Below are positions 1 to 6,418 of a DNA stretch of 17,851 nucleotides, piece after piece. Position 1 is the stretch's first letter, and each line of letters begins with the position of its first letter. Location: positions 1 to 17,851 of the forward strand of contig JAUIJG010000051.1 of assembly GCA_030431355.1 (NCBI GenBank). Direction: 5' to 3'. The notes beneath the pieces are model-generated. The model was not told the DNA's origin and ran no database searches. It worked only from the letters and a program-made list of their open reading frames with translations. This DNA comes from a bacterium. Its GTDB lineage: Bacteria > Cyanobacteriota > Vampirovibrionia > Obscuribacterales > Obscuribacteraceae. A program made the translations under genes and the position numbers.

Positions 1-957
1 CTGGTAGCGTTCATTCGGATCTCTCTTAAGGGCTTTAGCCACCACTGCTTCCAGGGTATCGGGAAATGTCACGCCGGGAACCACCTTGTTGATAGCAGGC
101 GCTTCTTCATTGATACGCAGAAGAAGAGTGTCCATCGCGTTCTCACCTTTTAAAGGTGGTTTGCCGGTTAGAGATTCAAACATCATGCAACCCATGGCGT
201 AAACTTCGGAGCGGCAGTCAGCTTCTTCTCCCTGGCACTGTTCAGGACTCATGTAGAGAGGACTGCCGAAAATCTCTCCGGGTTGGGTCAGTCTCTGCAA
301 TTCTTCCCGTTGCCCCGGGCTCAAGTCCTTGTCCGACTCCGGCTGGGCTTTCAGTATGGTGGAGCTGGTCGGACAAACTACCCCTGTGGTGCCGCAAACT
401 CTGGCTATGCCAAAATCTACAATCTTTATCTGTTCACCTTCCTGGGAATCGATGATCATGATATTGCTTGGCTTAATGTCCCGGTGCACAACGTTTGATG
501 CATGGGAATAGCTGAGTCCTTCACAAATTTGCGGAAAGAGAATGGCGAACAGATCCAGCGGCAGCCTGGTTTCGTGTTTGAGAAGGTCGTCGAGGCTCTC
601 TCCTTTCAAGAGTTCCATGACTATGAAGGGTTCACCGGTTTCTGTCAGTCCGAAGTCGATAACTTCCACAATATTCTCGTGTTTCAGTCCGAGAGCTAGC
701 TCCGCCTCTCTCTCAAATCGCTTCACATTGGTAGCATCCGACTGGAGATGATTGTGCATTATTTTGAGGGCACGGAGTTCGTCGTGCTTTGTATCCAGGG
801 CTCTGAACACTCTGCCCATGCCTCCGTAGCCTATGTCGGCCAGGAGTTTGTAGCGTCCCGCGATAACTGTGCCGACTCCCGCCTTTGGCTTGCCACCGAC
901 TTGAGTGGTGGTCGCAGGGGCTCTTGTTACGTCCGGAGATTCTGGGGTATTTTCCAT
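1..957 (-). CDS. Hanks-type Ser/Thr protein kinase, C-terminally truncated by window edge
   Basis: Reading the complement gives 319 residues of an open kinase domain that runs off the left edge. Visible motifs are a glycine loop (IGYGGMGRV, 42-50), the ATP-binding Lys in ALKIM (K65), an alphaC Glu (E84 or E86), the catalytic loop HRDIKPSN (158-165), DFG (181-183) and GSPLYMSPEQ (231-240, P+1/APE region). This is a PknB-like bacterial kinase expected to phosphorylate Ser/Thr; its substrate is unknown. The first ~30 residues are a Pro/Thr-rich tail. About 47 residues separate DFG from GSP, far more than the usual ~20. The ATG at 957 is preferred because AAGGAAG lies 8 nt upstream; an in-frame ATG at 963 sits almost on top of that site. 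It is divergent from the gene at 1100. Any C-terminal sensor or TPR domain lies outside the window. Confidence 0.95.
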   Translation of the reverse strand, partial: MENTPESPDVTRAPATTTQVGGKPKAGVGTVIAGRYKLLADIGYGGMGRVFRALDTKHDELRALKIMHNHLQSDATNVKRFEREAELALGLKHENIVEVIDFGLTETGEPFIVMELLKGESLDDLLKHETRLPLDLFAILFPQICEGLSYSHASNVVHRDIKPSNIMIIDSQEGEQIKIVDFGIARVCGTTGVVCPTSSTILKAQPESDKDLSPGQREELQRLTQPGEIFGSPLYMSPEQCQGEEADCRSEVYAMGCMMFESLTGKPPLKGENAMDTLLLRINEEAPAINKVVPGVTFPDTLEAVVAKALKRDPNERYQ

Positions 958-987
958 TGCCATCTCTTCCTTGAACCAGTGGAGAGG

Positions 988-996
988 AGTATAGCA
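988..996 (-). promoter_or_regulatory. Candidate extended -10 promoter (TGC-TATACT) for the kinase gene
   Basis: On the minus strand TATACT (993-988) is preceded by TGC (996-994), a good extended -10 element. No convincing -35 lies 16-18 nt upstream. Transcription would begin near 982, leaving a leader of about 25 nt that carries the AAGGAAG ribosome binding site. Confidence 0.35.
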
Positions 997-1058
997 TTCG
1001 CTCTGTGGCGCTTTTGGGTCCTGGCAGTTGTGGTCAGTAATCTATCGTAATGGAGCGA

Positions 1059-1067
1059 TGCTAGAAT
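1059..1067 (+). promoter_or_regulatory. Candidate extended -10 promoter (TGC-TAGAAT) for the 1100 gene
   Basis: TGC TAGAAT sits 32 nt before the ATG at 1100, and no good -35 is visible. The predicted leader of about 26 nt contains no recognisable Shine-Dalgarno sequence. It lies in the divergent region shared with the kinase promoter. Confidence 0.3.
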
Positions 1068-1099
1068 GGATTTATTACCAGTTCTCTGTGTGATTTTGC

Positions 1100-1531
1100 A
1101 TGTCTGACTACTCAGATAGTGATGATAACGTCGTTCCTTTTCGAAGACCTTCCGGCGAGGCTCTCAGTCCTTCGGAAAGGCAAGCCAGAAGGGCCGCGAG
1201 GAAAGCTGCCCGAGAGAGAAAACTGGATGAGGATCTGAGTGTGCATGAAGCGGGGCAGTCTTACTATTCCGATTACAACAGGGTCAACTTCAAACCGGGC
1301 CAGAATGTGATCTGTCGAGTGGTAGAAAAAGAGCCGGGAGGATATGCCGTCGTAGTCGATCCCCCCAGCGTACCAGGATGGACCTGGGGCTATGTACCTT
1401 CCGATCAGACTCACATGCCCGGAAAAGAATTATTGACTCAGTTTGTCTGCTGGGATAAAGGCAGGTTATTATTGACGGAAAGATTTACTTTCGGTAGGGG
1501 ACCGGTGGACAACCTCAATCCGGATACTTAG
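1100..1531 (+). CDS. Small S1/OB-fold-like protein with basic N-terminal region
   Basis: 143 residues. The N-terminal ~45 residues are disordered-looking: an acidic start, then a run rich in Arg and Ala (28-41) that could bind nucleic acid. Residues 62-130 resemble an S1-like OB fold: a start such as FKPGQNVICRVVEKEPGGYAV, a central GYVPSDQ, and a closing strand GRLLLTERF. RNA binding or a role near the ribosome is an inference from that pattern, and the match is loose. No signal peptide is seen. The ATG at 1100 has no clear Shine-Dalgarno sequence. Only 14 nt separate its stop from the TTG start of the dipeptidase gene, so the two are probably co-transcribed, although their functions have no obvious link. 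Confidence 0.8.
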   Translation: MSDYSDSDDNVVPFRRPSGEALSPSERQARRAARKAARERKLDEDLSVHEAGQSYYSDYNRVNFKPGQNVICRVVEKEPGGYAVVVDPPSVPGWTWGYVPSDQTHMPGKELLTQFVCWDKGRLLLTERFTFGRGPVDNLNPDT

Positions 1532-1545
1532 GACCAAATTTACCT

Positions 1546-2769
1546 TTGCGAACTTTTCTCTCTATAGTGGCTGTCAGTGTCGCCGGTGTGGTGCTTGTTT
1601 GCTTTATCGTCTCCAGCAAGATCGACAGTAATTTTAATCGGATTGTGTCCAGTGGCAGAGCGGCAAGGAGTGGCAGCCCGACTCCTTCCGGAGCAGATTC
1701 CCAGGCGCGAGCCAAAATTCAAAGTCAAATTAAGAGCGCCAAGAGACTGCATAGCTCCCTGACGGTGGTGGATTTGCATGCTGACTCTCTACTATGGAAT
1801 CGAGATTTGCTAAAGAGAAATGAGCGGGGACATGTTGATGTTCCAAGGCTTATAGAAGGAAATGTGGCGGTTCAGGTCTTTACCATAGTAACCAAAGTTC
1901 CTGAAGACATGAATATTGGAAGCAACTCCGGTGATTCGGACAAGATCACCAGCCTTTCCATAGTCCAGGGATGGCCGCCGTCGACCTGGCGGAGCCTTTC
2001 TCAAAGGACTTTATTTCAGGCTGACAAGCTGAGAGATTTTGCCCGGCGTTCGGATGGCAAGCTTACAGTTGTCGAGTCTGTCAGCGATCTGGACAATTAC
2101 CTGAGCCGTCGAGAGCGTGAGCATGATATTACCGCCGGTATCCTTGGTATCGAAGGAGCCCATGCTCTAGAAGGGGATTTGAAGAATATCGATGTGTTCT
2201 ATGATCGAGGCATTCGTCTAATTGCTCCGGTGCATTTCTTCGACAATAATATTGGCGGCTCGGCCCACGGGAAAAAGAGAGGCGGACTCACACCTTTAGG
2301 GATCAAAATGATAGAGAAAATGCAGAAGAAAGGCATGATAGTGGATCTCGCCCATGCTTCTCCTGCGGTTTTTAGAGATGCGATAAGAATTTCTACCAGA
2401 CCGATAGTGGTATCACATACAGGGGTAAAAGGTACCTGCAATAATAATAGGAATTTATCCGATGATCAGTTGCGTGGCGTGGCACGAACAGGAGGAGTGA
2501 TCGGTATCGGCTATTGGAAGACTGCTGTTGGCGGCAGGGATGTAGGGGCGATTGTTCGGGCGATAAAATATGCCACCAGGGTCGCAGGTGTTGATCATGT
2601 AAGTCTGGGTTCTGACTTCGATGGAGCGGTGACTACACCCTTTGATGCGAGCCAGCTTAGCCTTGTTACGGAGGCCCTTCAGAAAGCAGGCTTCACCGAT
2701 GAAGAGATTGCCAAGATAATGGGAGGTAATGCTCTGCGAGTGTTTAAAGAAGTCTTGCCGGAAAAATAG
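1546..2769 (+). CDS. Membrane-anchored dipeptidase, peptidase family M19
   Basis: 407 residues. Residues 4-23 are a hydrophobic signal anchor, so the enzyme should act outside the cytoplasmic membrane. The M19 (renal/membrane dipeptidase) zinc site can be followed: HxD (H78, D80), the bridging Glu in GIEGAHAL (E203), His in VDLAHAS (H270), His in VVSHTG (H291), and Asp in GSDFDG (D357/D359). NNRNLSDDQL (300-309) matches the family's NxRNLtD signature. M19 enzymes cleave dipeptides, including D-residue or dehydro dipeptides, so a role in peptide scavenging or peptidoglycan-peptide turnover is plausible. The start is TTG at 1546, chosen because it places the hydrophobic anchor at the N-terminus; a weak AGGA lies 11 nt upstream. 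Length is normal for the family plus the anchor and linker. Confidence 0.93.
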   Translation: MRTFLSIVAVSVAGVVLVCFIVSSKIDSNFNRIVSSGRAARSGSPTPSGADSQARAKIQSQIKSAKRLHSSLTVVDLHADSLLWNRDLLKRNERGHVDVPRLIEGNVAVQVFTIVTKVPEDMNIGSNSGDSDKITSLSIVQGWPPSTWRSLSQRTLFQADKLRDFARRSDGKLTVVESVSDLDNYLSRREREHDITAGILGIEGAHALEGDLKNIDVFYDRGIRLIAPVHFFDNNIGGSAHGKKRGGLTPLGIKMIEKMQKKGMIVDLAHASPAVFRDAIRISTRPIVVSHTGVKGTCNNNRNLSDDQLRGVARTGGVIGIGYWKTAVGGRDVGAIVRAIKYATRVAGVDHVSLGSDFDGAVTTPFDASQLSLVTEALQKAGFTDEEIAKIMGGNALRVFKEVLPEK

Positions 2770-2831
2770 CCGGTAAGGAAGTCGCTGGAGCTACCCTTGA
2801 TATTCTGTGGAAATCTTCGTCGCTTATTCTC

Positions 2832-3377
2832 TTACTTGTCTATAAATGGGTTTCGCAAGAAATCGAAGCGCGCTTCTGAGCCTCCCGGCATGTCAAAAAT
2901 ATTGACGTCATAGCCTTTATTTGACTGCTCGTAAAAGTCTATGGTCTTCATCCAGCTTTGCTTTTGTCTTCTTACTTCCAGCATATTGGTGATCCCGGGA
3001 AAGGCGGTTTTTATTTTGCCATCCATGTCGTACTGAAGCTTGATAGCTTCTGGGGCTTTCCCCGCATCCATCAGAGTCGCCATGCTCTTAGCGTCGGTAT
3101 GCCAATCATGGGGCAAAATTTGAAATTCAAGAGGAGTATGGTTGAGGTCGTATCTGGCCGCCAGGTCCAGCCCACCGCCATCCTTCTCTAGTTCATCCAC
3201 TGTCTTGATAAAGTCCACTTCGGCTCCTGCCGAGATGGCTGCTTTATGTTCTCGGTTGAACACTGTCTCCGCCGCCTCCCTTGAGAGGCTGCCGTTGTCC
3301 AGGGCATTCGCCGCTGTGGTCGCTGATGATTCCAGGTCATACTGATTTGCATCCGCTGTACCTGCTGTCTCTAACAT
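2832..3377 (-). CDS. Hypothetical protein, no recognised domain
   Basis: 181 residues, soluble, acidic, with no signal peptide or membrane segment. I do not recognise the family. The N-terminal ~60 residues are rich in Ala, Asp and Glu and probably helical; the C-terminal part is more mixed, with motifs such as LPHDWHTD and FPGITNMLEVRRQKQSW. The start is well supported: GGAGG lies 5 nt before the ATG at 3377, and a plausible promoter lies just upstream. It converges with the dipeptidase gene (62 bp gap) and diverges from the TPR/DUF2314 gene, so it is probably transcribed alone. Confidence 0.75.
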   Translation of the reverse strand: MLETAGTADANQYDLESSATTAANALDNGSLSREAAETVFNREHKAAISAGAEVDFIKTVDELEKDGGGLDLAARYDLNHTPLEFQILPHDWHTDAKSMATLMDAGKAPEAIKLQYDMDGKIKTAFPGITNMLEVRRQKQSWMKTIDFYEQSNKGYDVNIFDMPGGSEARFDFLRNPFIDK

Positions 3378-3398
3378 ATTCGCCTCCGCCAGCGCTAT

Positions 3399-3427
3399 CT
3401 ATTACCAGCATTGAGCATCACTGTGAC
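3399..3427 (-). promoter_or_regulatory. Candidate promoter for the 3377 gene (GTCACA-17-TAATAG, with TGG extension)
   Basis: On the minus strand GTCACA (3427-3422, 4 of 6 matches to TTGACA) is followed after 17 nt by TAATAG (3404-3399), preceded by TGG. Initiation near 3392 would give a short leader holding the GGAGG ribosome binding site. Confidence 0.35.
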
Positions 3428-3512
3428 TACATCGTTACAGCTCTGGGGGAAACACGTATGAGTGCCGGAAAACTTCTTCGGGAAGGAATTTAACACGCCC
3501 GGGCTTGAGTCC

Positions 3513-3521
3513 TGCTATCCT
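3513..3521 (+). promoter_or_regulatory. Candidate extended -10 promoter (TGC-TATCCT) for the TPR/DUF2314 gene
   Basis: TGC TATCCT lies 41 nt before the ATG at 3563. No good -35 is found at standard spacing. The predicted leader of about 35 nt carries the GAGGAAG ribosome binding site. Confidence 0.28.
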
Positions 3522-3562
3522 GTTACTCGCAACGATTGAGTCAGATTAGTCGAGGAAGTTTT

Positions 3563-4843
3563 ATGCGCTTTATTTTTGCCCTGCTCAGTTTTTCTATTGC
3601 CGCCAGTGGTGTTACTGCCGCGATGGCAAAAGGCGTGCCTCATACTCCCAACCTGGAGCCACCACTAAAAGTCAAACCTGCCGGGGAAATTAGTAAAGCC
3701 TTCCCGAAGACAGAGTTTGACGAGCATACCAAGAAGCATGTGGCGGCGATGCTAAAGTGCTTCAAAGCTGGTGATATCAAAGGTGCTCTAGCGGAAGCCA
3801 ATAAGGCGATTGAAGCTTCTCCCAAGTCGGCACCACTATATATGAACCGTGCTGCCATGAAGAACTTTCTCAGTCAGAAAAGAGACAATGATATTACCGA
3901 AGGTGCAAGACTGAAGTTGAAGGAAGAAGCCTTAGCTGACTTGTACAAATCTAAAGAGCTTGGACTTTTCCCAAAAGTTGCCGGTTCTCAGATTGGTTTG
4001 CAGCATCTTTCTATCGCTGCTTTCATGGGGCGCTCGGATGGTGCCAAAGACAAAATGAAAGAGCATGTGCAGAAGGCTTACGATGTATTGAAAGCTGCAT
4101 ATGAGGAAGAACCTAAGATTCGGAAAATCGATGACCAGATCTACATGAGCATGATGAACGCGCTTATGCTACAGAGCAACTATCAAAAAGTCGTAGACAT
4201 GTGCGTTAATACAGACAGAATAGAATCAATGGAGCCTGAATTTCAAAGGTTGGCTCTCTTTGCCAAAGCAACAGCACTAAAACGACTAGGTAAAGATGAA
4301 GAGGCTGTTGCTGCTTTAAAAGAAGCGAAAGAGACTGGACTGAAACTTCCCAAGTACGAAAAGGCATTGAAAGACTCACCTCTTAACGCCTCATCTGCTG
4401 AAAAAGAGAAGCTTGAAAAGGAATTCGCTCCATTGATAGAGAAGGCTCGAGCCGGTTTACCCGATGTGAAGACCCGGTTCTTAAATGGCTTGTACTCTGG
4501 AGAAAAACTGTACATGACAGTCAAGCTATACGATGAAGAAGGGCAATATGAACAGGTCTTCATTCGTGTACAGAATTGGAAAGGGGACAAGTTGACTGGA
4601 ACCCTGGCGAATGTTGTAAGAATCCTGCCTAACTACAAGCAAGGTGACAAAGTAGAGTTTGCTGAAAAAGAGATTGTCGACTGGACCATCGTCAAGCCAG
4701 ATGGCTCTGAAGAAGGCAATCTTATCGGTAAGTTCATAGATAAGAAGAGAGAGCAAGAGACCGGCAAGAAGCCTGAGTTGCTGAACAAAGAATCCCATGA
4801 GCAATCTGACACGGAAGATGATGATACCGGAAGTGATGAATAA
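3563..4843 (+). CDS. Secreted TPR protein with C-terminal DUF2314 domain
   Basis: 426 residues. A signal peptide is evident at 1-22 (MRFIFALLSF... ending ...AAMAKG), so it is exported. Residues ~54-95 (FKAGDIKGALAEANKAIEAS) and ~195-262 (TALKRLGKDEEAVAALKEA) fit TPR helices, suggesting a protein-binding scaffold. Residues ~301-393 match DUF2314: a strand-rich segment with GDKLTGTLAN (341-350), GDKVEF (361-366) and EIVDWTI (370-376). DUF2314 has no established biochemical role. The C-terminal 30 residues are an acidic tail. The ATG at 3563 is chosen over an in-frame TTG at 3536 because GAGGAAG precedes it and it begins a proper signal peptide. It converges with the next gene, with an 11 nt gap. 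Confidence 0.88.
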   Translation: MRFIFALLSFSIAASGVTAAMAKGVPHTPNLEPPLKVKPAGEISKAFPKTEFDEHTKKHVAAMLKCFKAGDIKGALAEANKAIEASPKSAPLYMNRAAMKNFLSQKRDNDITEGARLKLKEEALADLYKSKELGLFPKVAGSQIGLQHLSIAAFMGRSDGAKDKMKEHVQKAYDVLKAAYEEEPKIRKIDDQIYMSMMNALMLQSNYQKVVDMCVNTDRIESMEPEFQRLALFAKATALKRLGKDEEAVAALKEAKETGLKLPKYEKALKDSPLNASSAEKEKLEKEFAPLIEKARAGLPDVKTRFLNGLYSGEKLYMTVKLYDEEGQYEQVFIRVQNWKGDKLTGTLANVVRILPNYKQGDKVEFAEKEIVDWTIVKPDGSEEGNLIGKFIDKKREQETGKKPELLNKESHEQSDTEDDDTGSDE

Positions 4844-4854
4844 GTTCGGTGATT

Positions 4855-5409
4855 TCAGGTAGTAATTCCGAAGAATAGTCCTGCCAGGAAGAGGGCTCCC
4901 GAGAGGGATGCCGCTACCGATTTAGCGCATCTCCGTTGTTTGAAAATATGGGTTTGGATTAGGAAGAAAGTGATCGCGCCCATAACCATAATGTTTTTCT
5001 GGTTCGTGATGGACTGCTCCAATAGTATGGAAATATCTCTGAGGATTTCTAGGATCAAGTCTAAGTAGGGGCTGGATTCAGGTGTGACGTAACTGGGATC
5101 TCCACCGAATCTTACGAGACCGTAGTGTTTTTCTATGGTACACAAGTTATCTTCTATTTCAAAAATGTGCTCGTCTTGTTCCTTTTCTACTGCACCGGAA
5201 ATTAGAGTTGGCTGCGCAGGACTATAAGGCTTCTTTATGCTATCTGCGATTTCATCGGCTATGGTTGTATGATTGCGTATCTGAACTACAATTCTCTTCG
5301 TTAACAACTTCTGATTGTTTGCCACGATCATCATTGAGATGATCGCCATGGCAGATATCACTGCAATCGGTGCGTATTGGAATGTCAGTCTGAGTCTTTG
5401 ATTTTGCAT
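4855..5409 (-). CDS. Hypothetical membrane protein with three predicted TM segments
   Basis: 184 residues. Hydrophobic segments at ~13-30, ~139-155 and ~165-182 suggest a membrane protein with a loop of about 110 residues between TM1 and TM2. That loop is helix-prone and acidic and contains a Pro-rich stretch (PYSPAQP, 61-67). The arrangement of TM1, helical domain, then TM pair loosely recalls a sensory module without its signalling half, but no HAMP, kinase or cyclase domain follows. The family is not recognised. There is no Shine-Dalgarno before the ATG at 5409. Instead a promoter is positioned so that transcription would begin at the A of the ATG. Confidence 0.75.
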   Translation of the reverse strand: MQNQRLRLTFQYAPIAVISAMAIISMMIVANNQKLLTKRIVVQIRNHTTIADEIADSIKKPYSPAQPTLISGAVEKEQDEHIFEIEDNLCTIEKHYGLVRFGGDPSYVTPESSPYLDLILEILRDISILLEQSITNQKNIMVMGAITFFLIQTHIFKQRRCAKSVAASLSGALFLAGLFFGITT

Positions 5410-5415
5410 ACTATT

Positions 5416-5444
5416 AGTTTAGGCAGTACTGGTTACTTTGTCAT
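5416..5444 (-). promoter_or_regulatory. Candidate leaderless promoter (ATGACA-17-TAAACT) for the 5409 gene
   Basis: On the minus strand ATGACA (5444-5439) matches TTGACA at 5 of 6 positions. After 17 nt it is followed by TAAACT (5421-5416), 4 of 6 matches to TATAAT. A start site 6-7 nt downstream falls at 5409-5410, on the ATG itself, and would give an mRNA with no 5' leader. The absence of a Shine-Dalgarno sequence agrees with this. Confidence 0.45.
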
Positions 5445-5493
5445 TGCGGAAATTCCCAATGGAAGCGGAGAAAGATCGGCTTCAGCCGTGTCA

Positions 5494-5522
5494 GTGCCAG
5501 GGAAGCGATATTGTGGGATAAT
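5494..5522 (+). promoter_or_regulatory. Candidate promoter for the SGNH gene (GTGCCA-17-GATAAT, with TGG extension)
   Basis: GTGCCA (5494-5499) has 4 of 6 matches to TTGACA. After 17 nt it is followed by GATAAT (5517-5522), preceded by TGG. Transcription would start near 5529, downstream of the in-frame TTG at 5522, which supports the ATG at 5549 as the true start. Confidence 0.4.
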
Positions 5523-5548
5523 TGCCTCTACCAATGGGAGCAATGAAT

Positions 5549-6325
5549 ATGGAAGGCAGAAAGTTACTAGTATCGTTGGTGCTACTAATTTGCATGTTTT
5601 TTGCTGGATCCAGCTCTTTTGCTGCCTATGGCGAACCCTGGAGCGGAACCGCAGCTCGAAGCTCATCAGGCAAGAGGATTTTGTTCATAGGTCATAGCAA
5701 ATTTTACTGGCACGATATGCCGAAGATGCTAGCCAGTATGATGAACGGTCGTCCCATCACAATCGGATATGTTTTTGGAAATTCTTATTCCCTGGAAGAC
5801 CACTGGCGCAGTCAGCTTGCGGTAAAAGAGATTCGAAGCGCCAGACCGAAGTGGGACTATGTTGTTCTCATTGATCAGACCGGCGTGCCCCAGGAACGAA
5901 AAGCAGTGTTTGAAAGGTTCGCCAAGCTGTTCGACAACGAAATTCGAAGAGCAGGTGCAAGGACTATTCTTGTAGAGTCATACACCGATGAAGTTAAGGA
6001 CTACGAAGAGCGGCACAAAGTGATGATGGACTGGTCAAAGAAGTTGAACATTCCAGTGGCTCCTGTGGGCACCGCATGGAATATTGTGAGGACAAAATAT
6101 CCGAATGTAAGTCTTTACGCTCCTGATGGGCATCATCCAAGTGTCAAGGGAACCTATCTGATGAGCTATTTCTTCTACTGCTATTTGCTGCGTCAGCCAC
6201 CATATGATCTTTCTCCTAAGCTTGACTATGCGGATGAAAAGACCGGGTCAACGGTTGTTTTTCCTTCGTTGACCGAATGCAAAAATGTTCAAGCGGCTGT
6301 TTTAGAAGCGTTGAAGACGAAGTAA
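5549..6325 (+). CDS. Secreted SGNH/GDSL-hydrolase-like protein (DUF4886-like)
   Basis: 258 residues from the ATG at 5549. A signal peptide (1-25, ending SSFA-AYG) predicts export. ILFIGHSKFYWHDMP (44-58) corresponds to block I of SGNH hydrolases, with S50 as the likely nucleophile. DGHHPSVKG (193-201) corresponds to block V, with D193 and H196 as the likely catalytic pair. The FGNS at 76-79 may provide an oxyanion residue, while the usual Asn of the GxND block is less clear (VVLIDQT, 105-111). The pattern is closest to DUF4886-type SGNH proteins, which are presumed esterases or carbohydrate deacylases; the substrate here is unknown. In-frame starts exist at 5522 (TTG), 5534 and 5543. GGGAG lies 8 nt before 5549, and the predicted promoter overlaps 5522. 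Confidence 0.85.
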   Translation: MEGRKLLVSLVLLICMFFAGSSSFAAYGEPWSGTAARSSSGKRILFIGHSKFYWHDMPKMLASMMNGRPITIGYVFGNSYSLEDHWRSQLAVKEIRSARPKWDYVVLIDQTGVPQERKAVFERFAKLFDNEIRRAGARTILVESYTDEVKDYEERHKVMMDWSKKLNIPVAPVGTAWNIVRTKYPNVSLYAPDGHHPSVKGTYLMSYFFYCYLLRQPPYDLSPKLDYADEKTGSTVVFPSLTECKNVQAAVLEALKTK

Positions 6326-6418
6326 ATTCTTGATAGACGGATGAACATGCCAGGCAGGAACTGATTGAGTTGGTGGATCTAAAGATAGAAGAGAGAAAGA
6401 AGCGCGATTGATGAGTCT

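Noticed and set aside
143..160. Short Lys-rich inverted sequence (CCTTTTAAAGG) in the kinase gene as an operator
   Set aside because: It lies inside the coding sequence and is explained by the codons for Pro-Pro-Leu-Lys-Gly; a short palindrome of this size is expected by chance.
3536..3562. TTG at 3536 as the start of the TPR/DUF2314 protein
   Set aside because: It would put nine polar residues before a clean signal peptide, and GAGGAAG is correctly spaced for the ATG at 3563.
4845..4872. Inverted repeat TTCGG...CCGAA as a terminator
   Set aside because: It is a five-base stem with an 18-base loop and no T tract on either strand.
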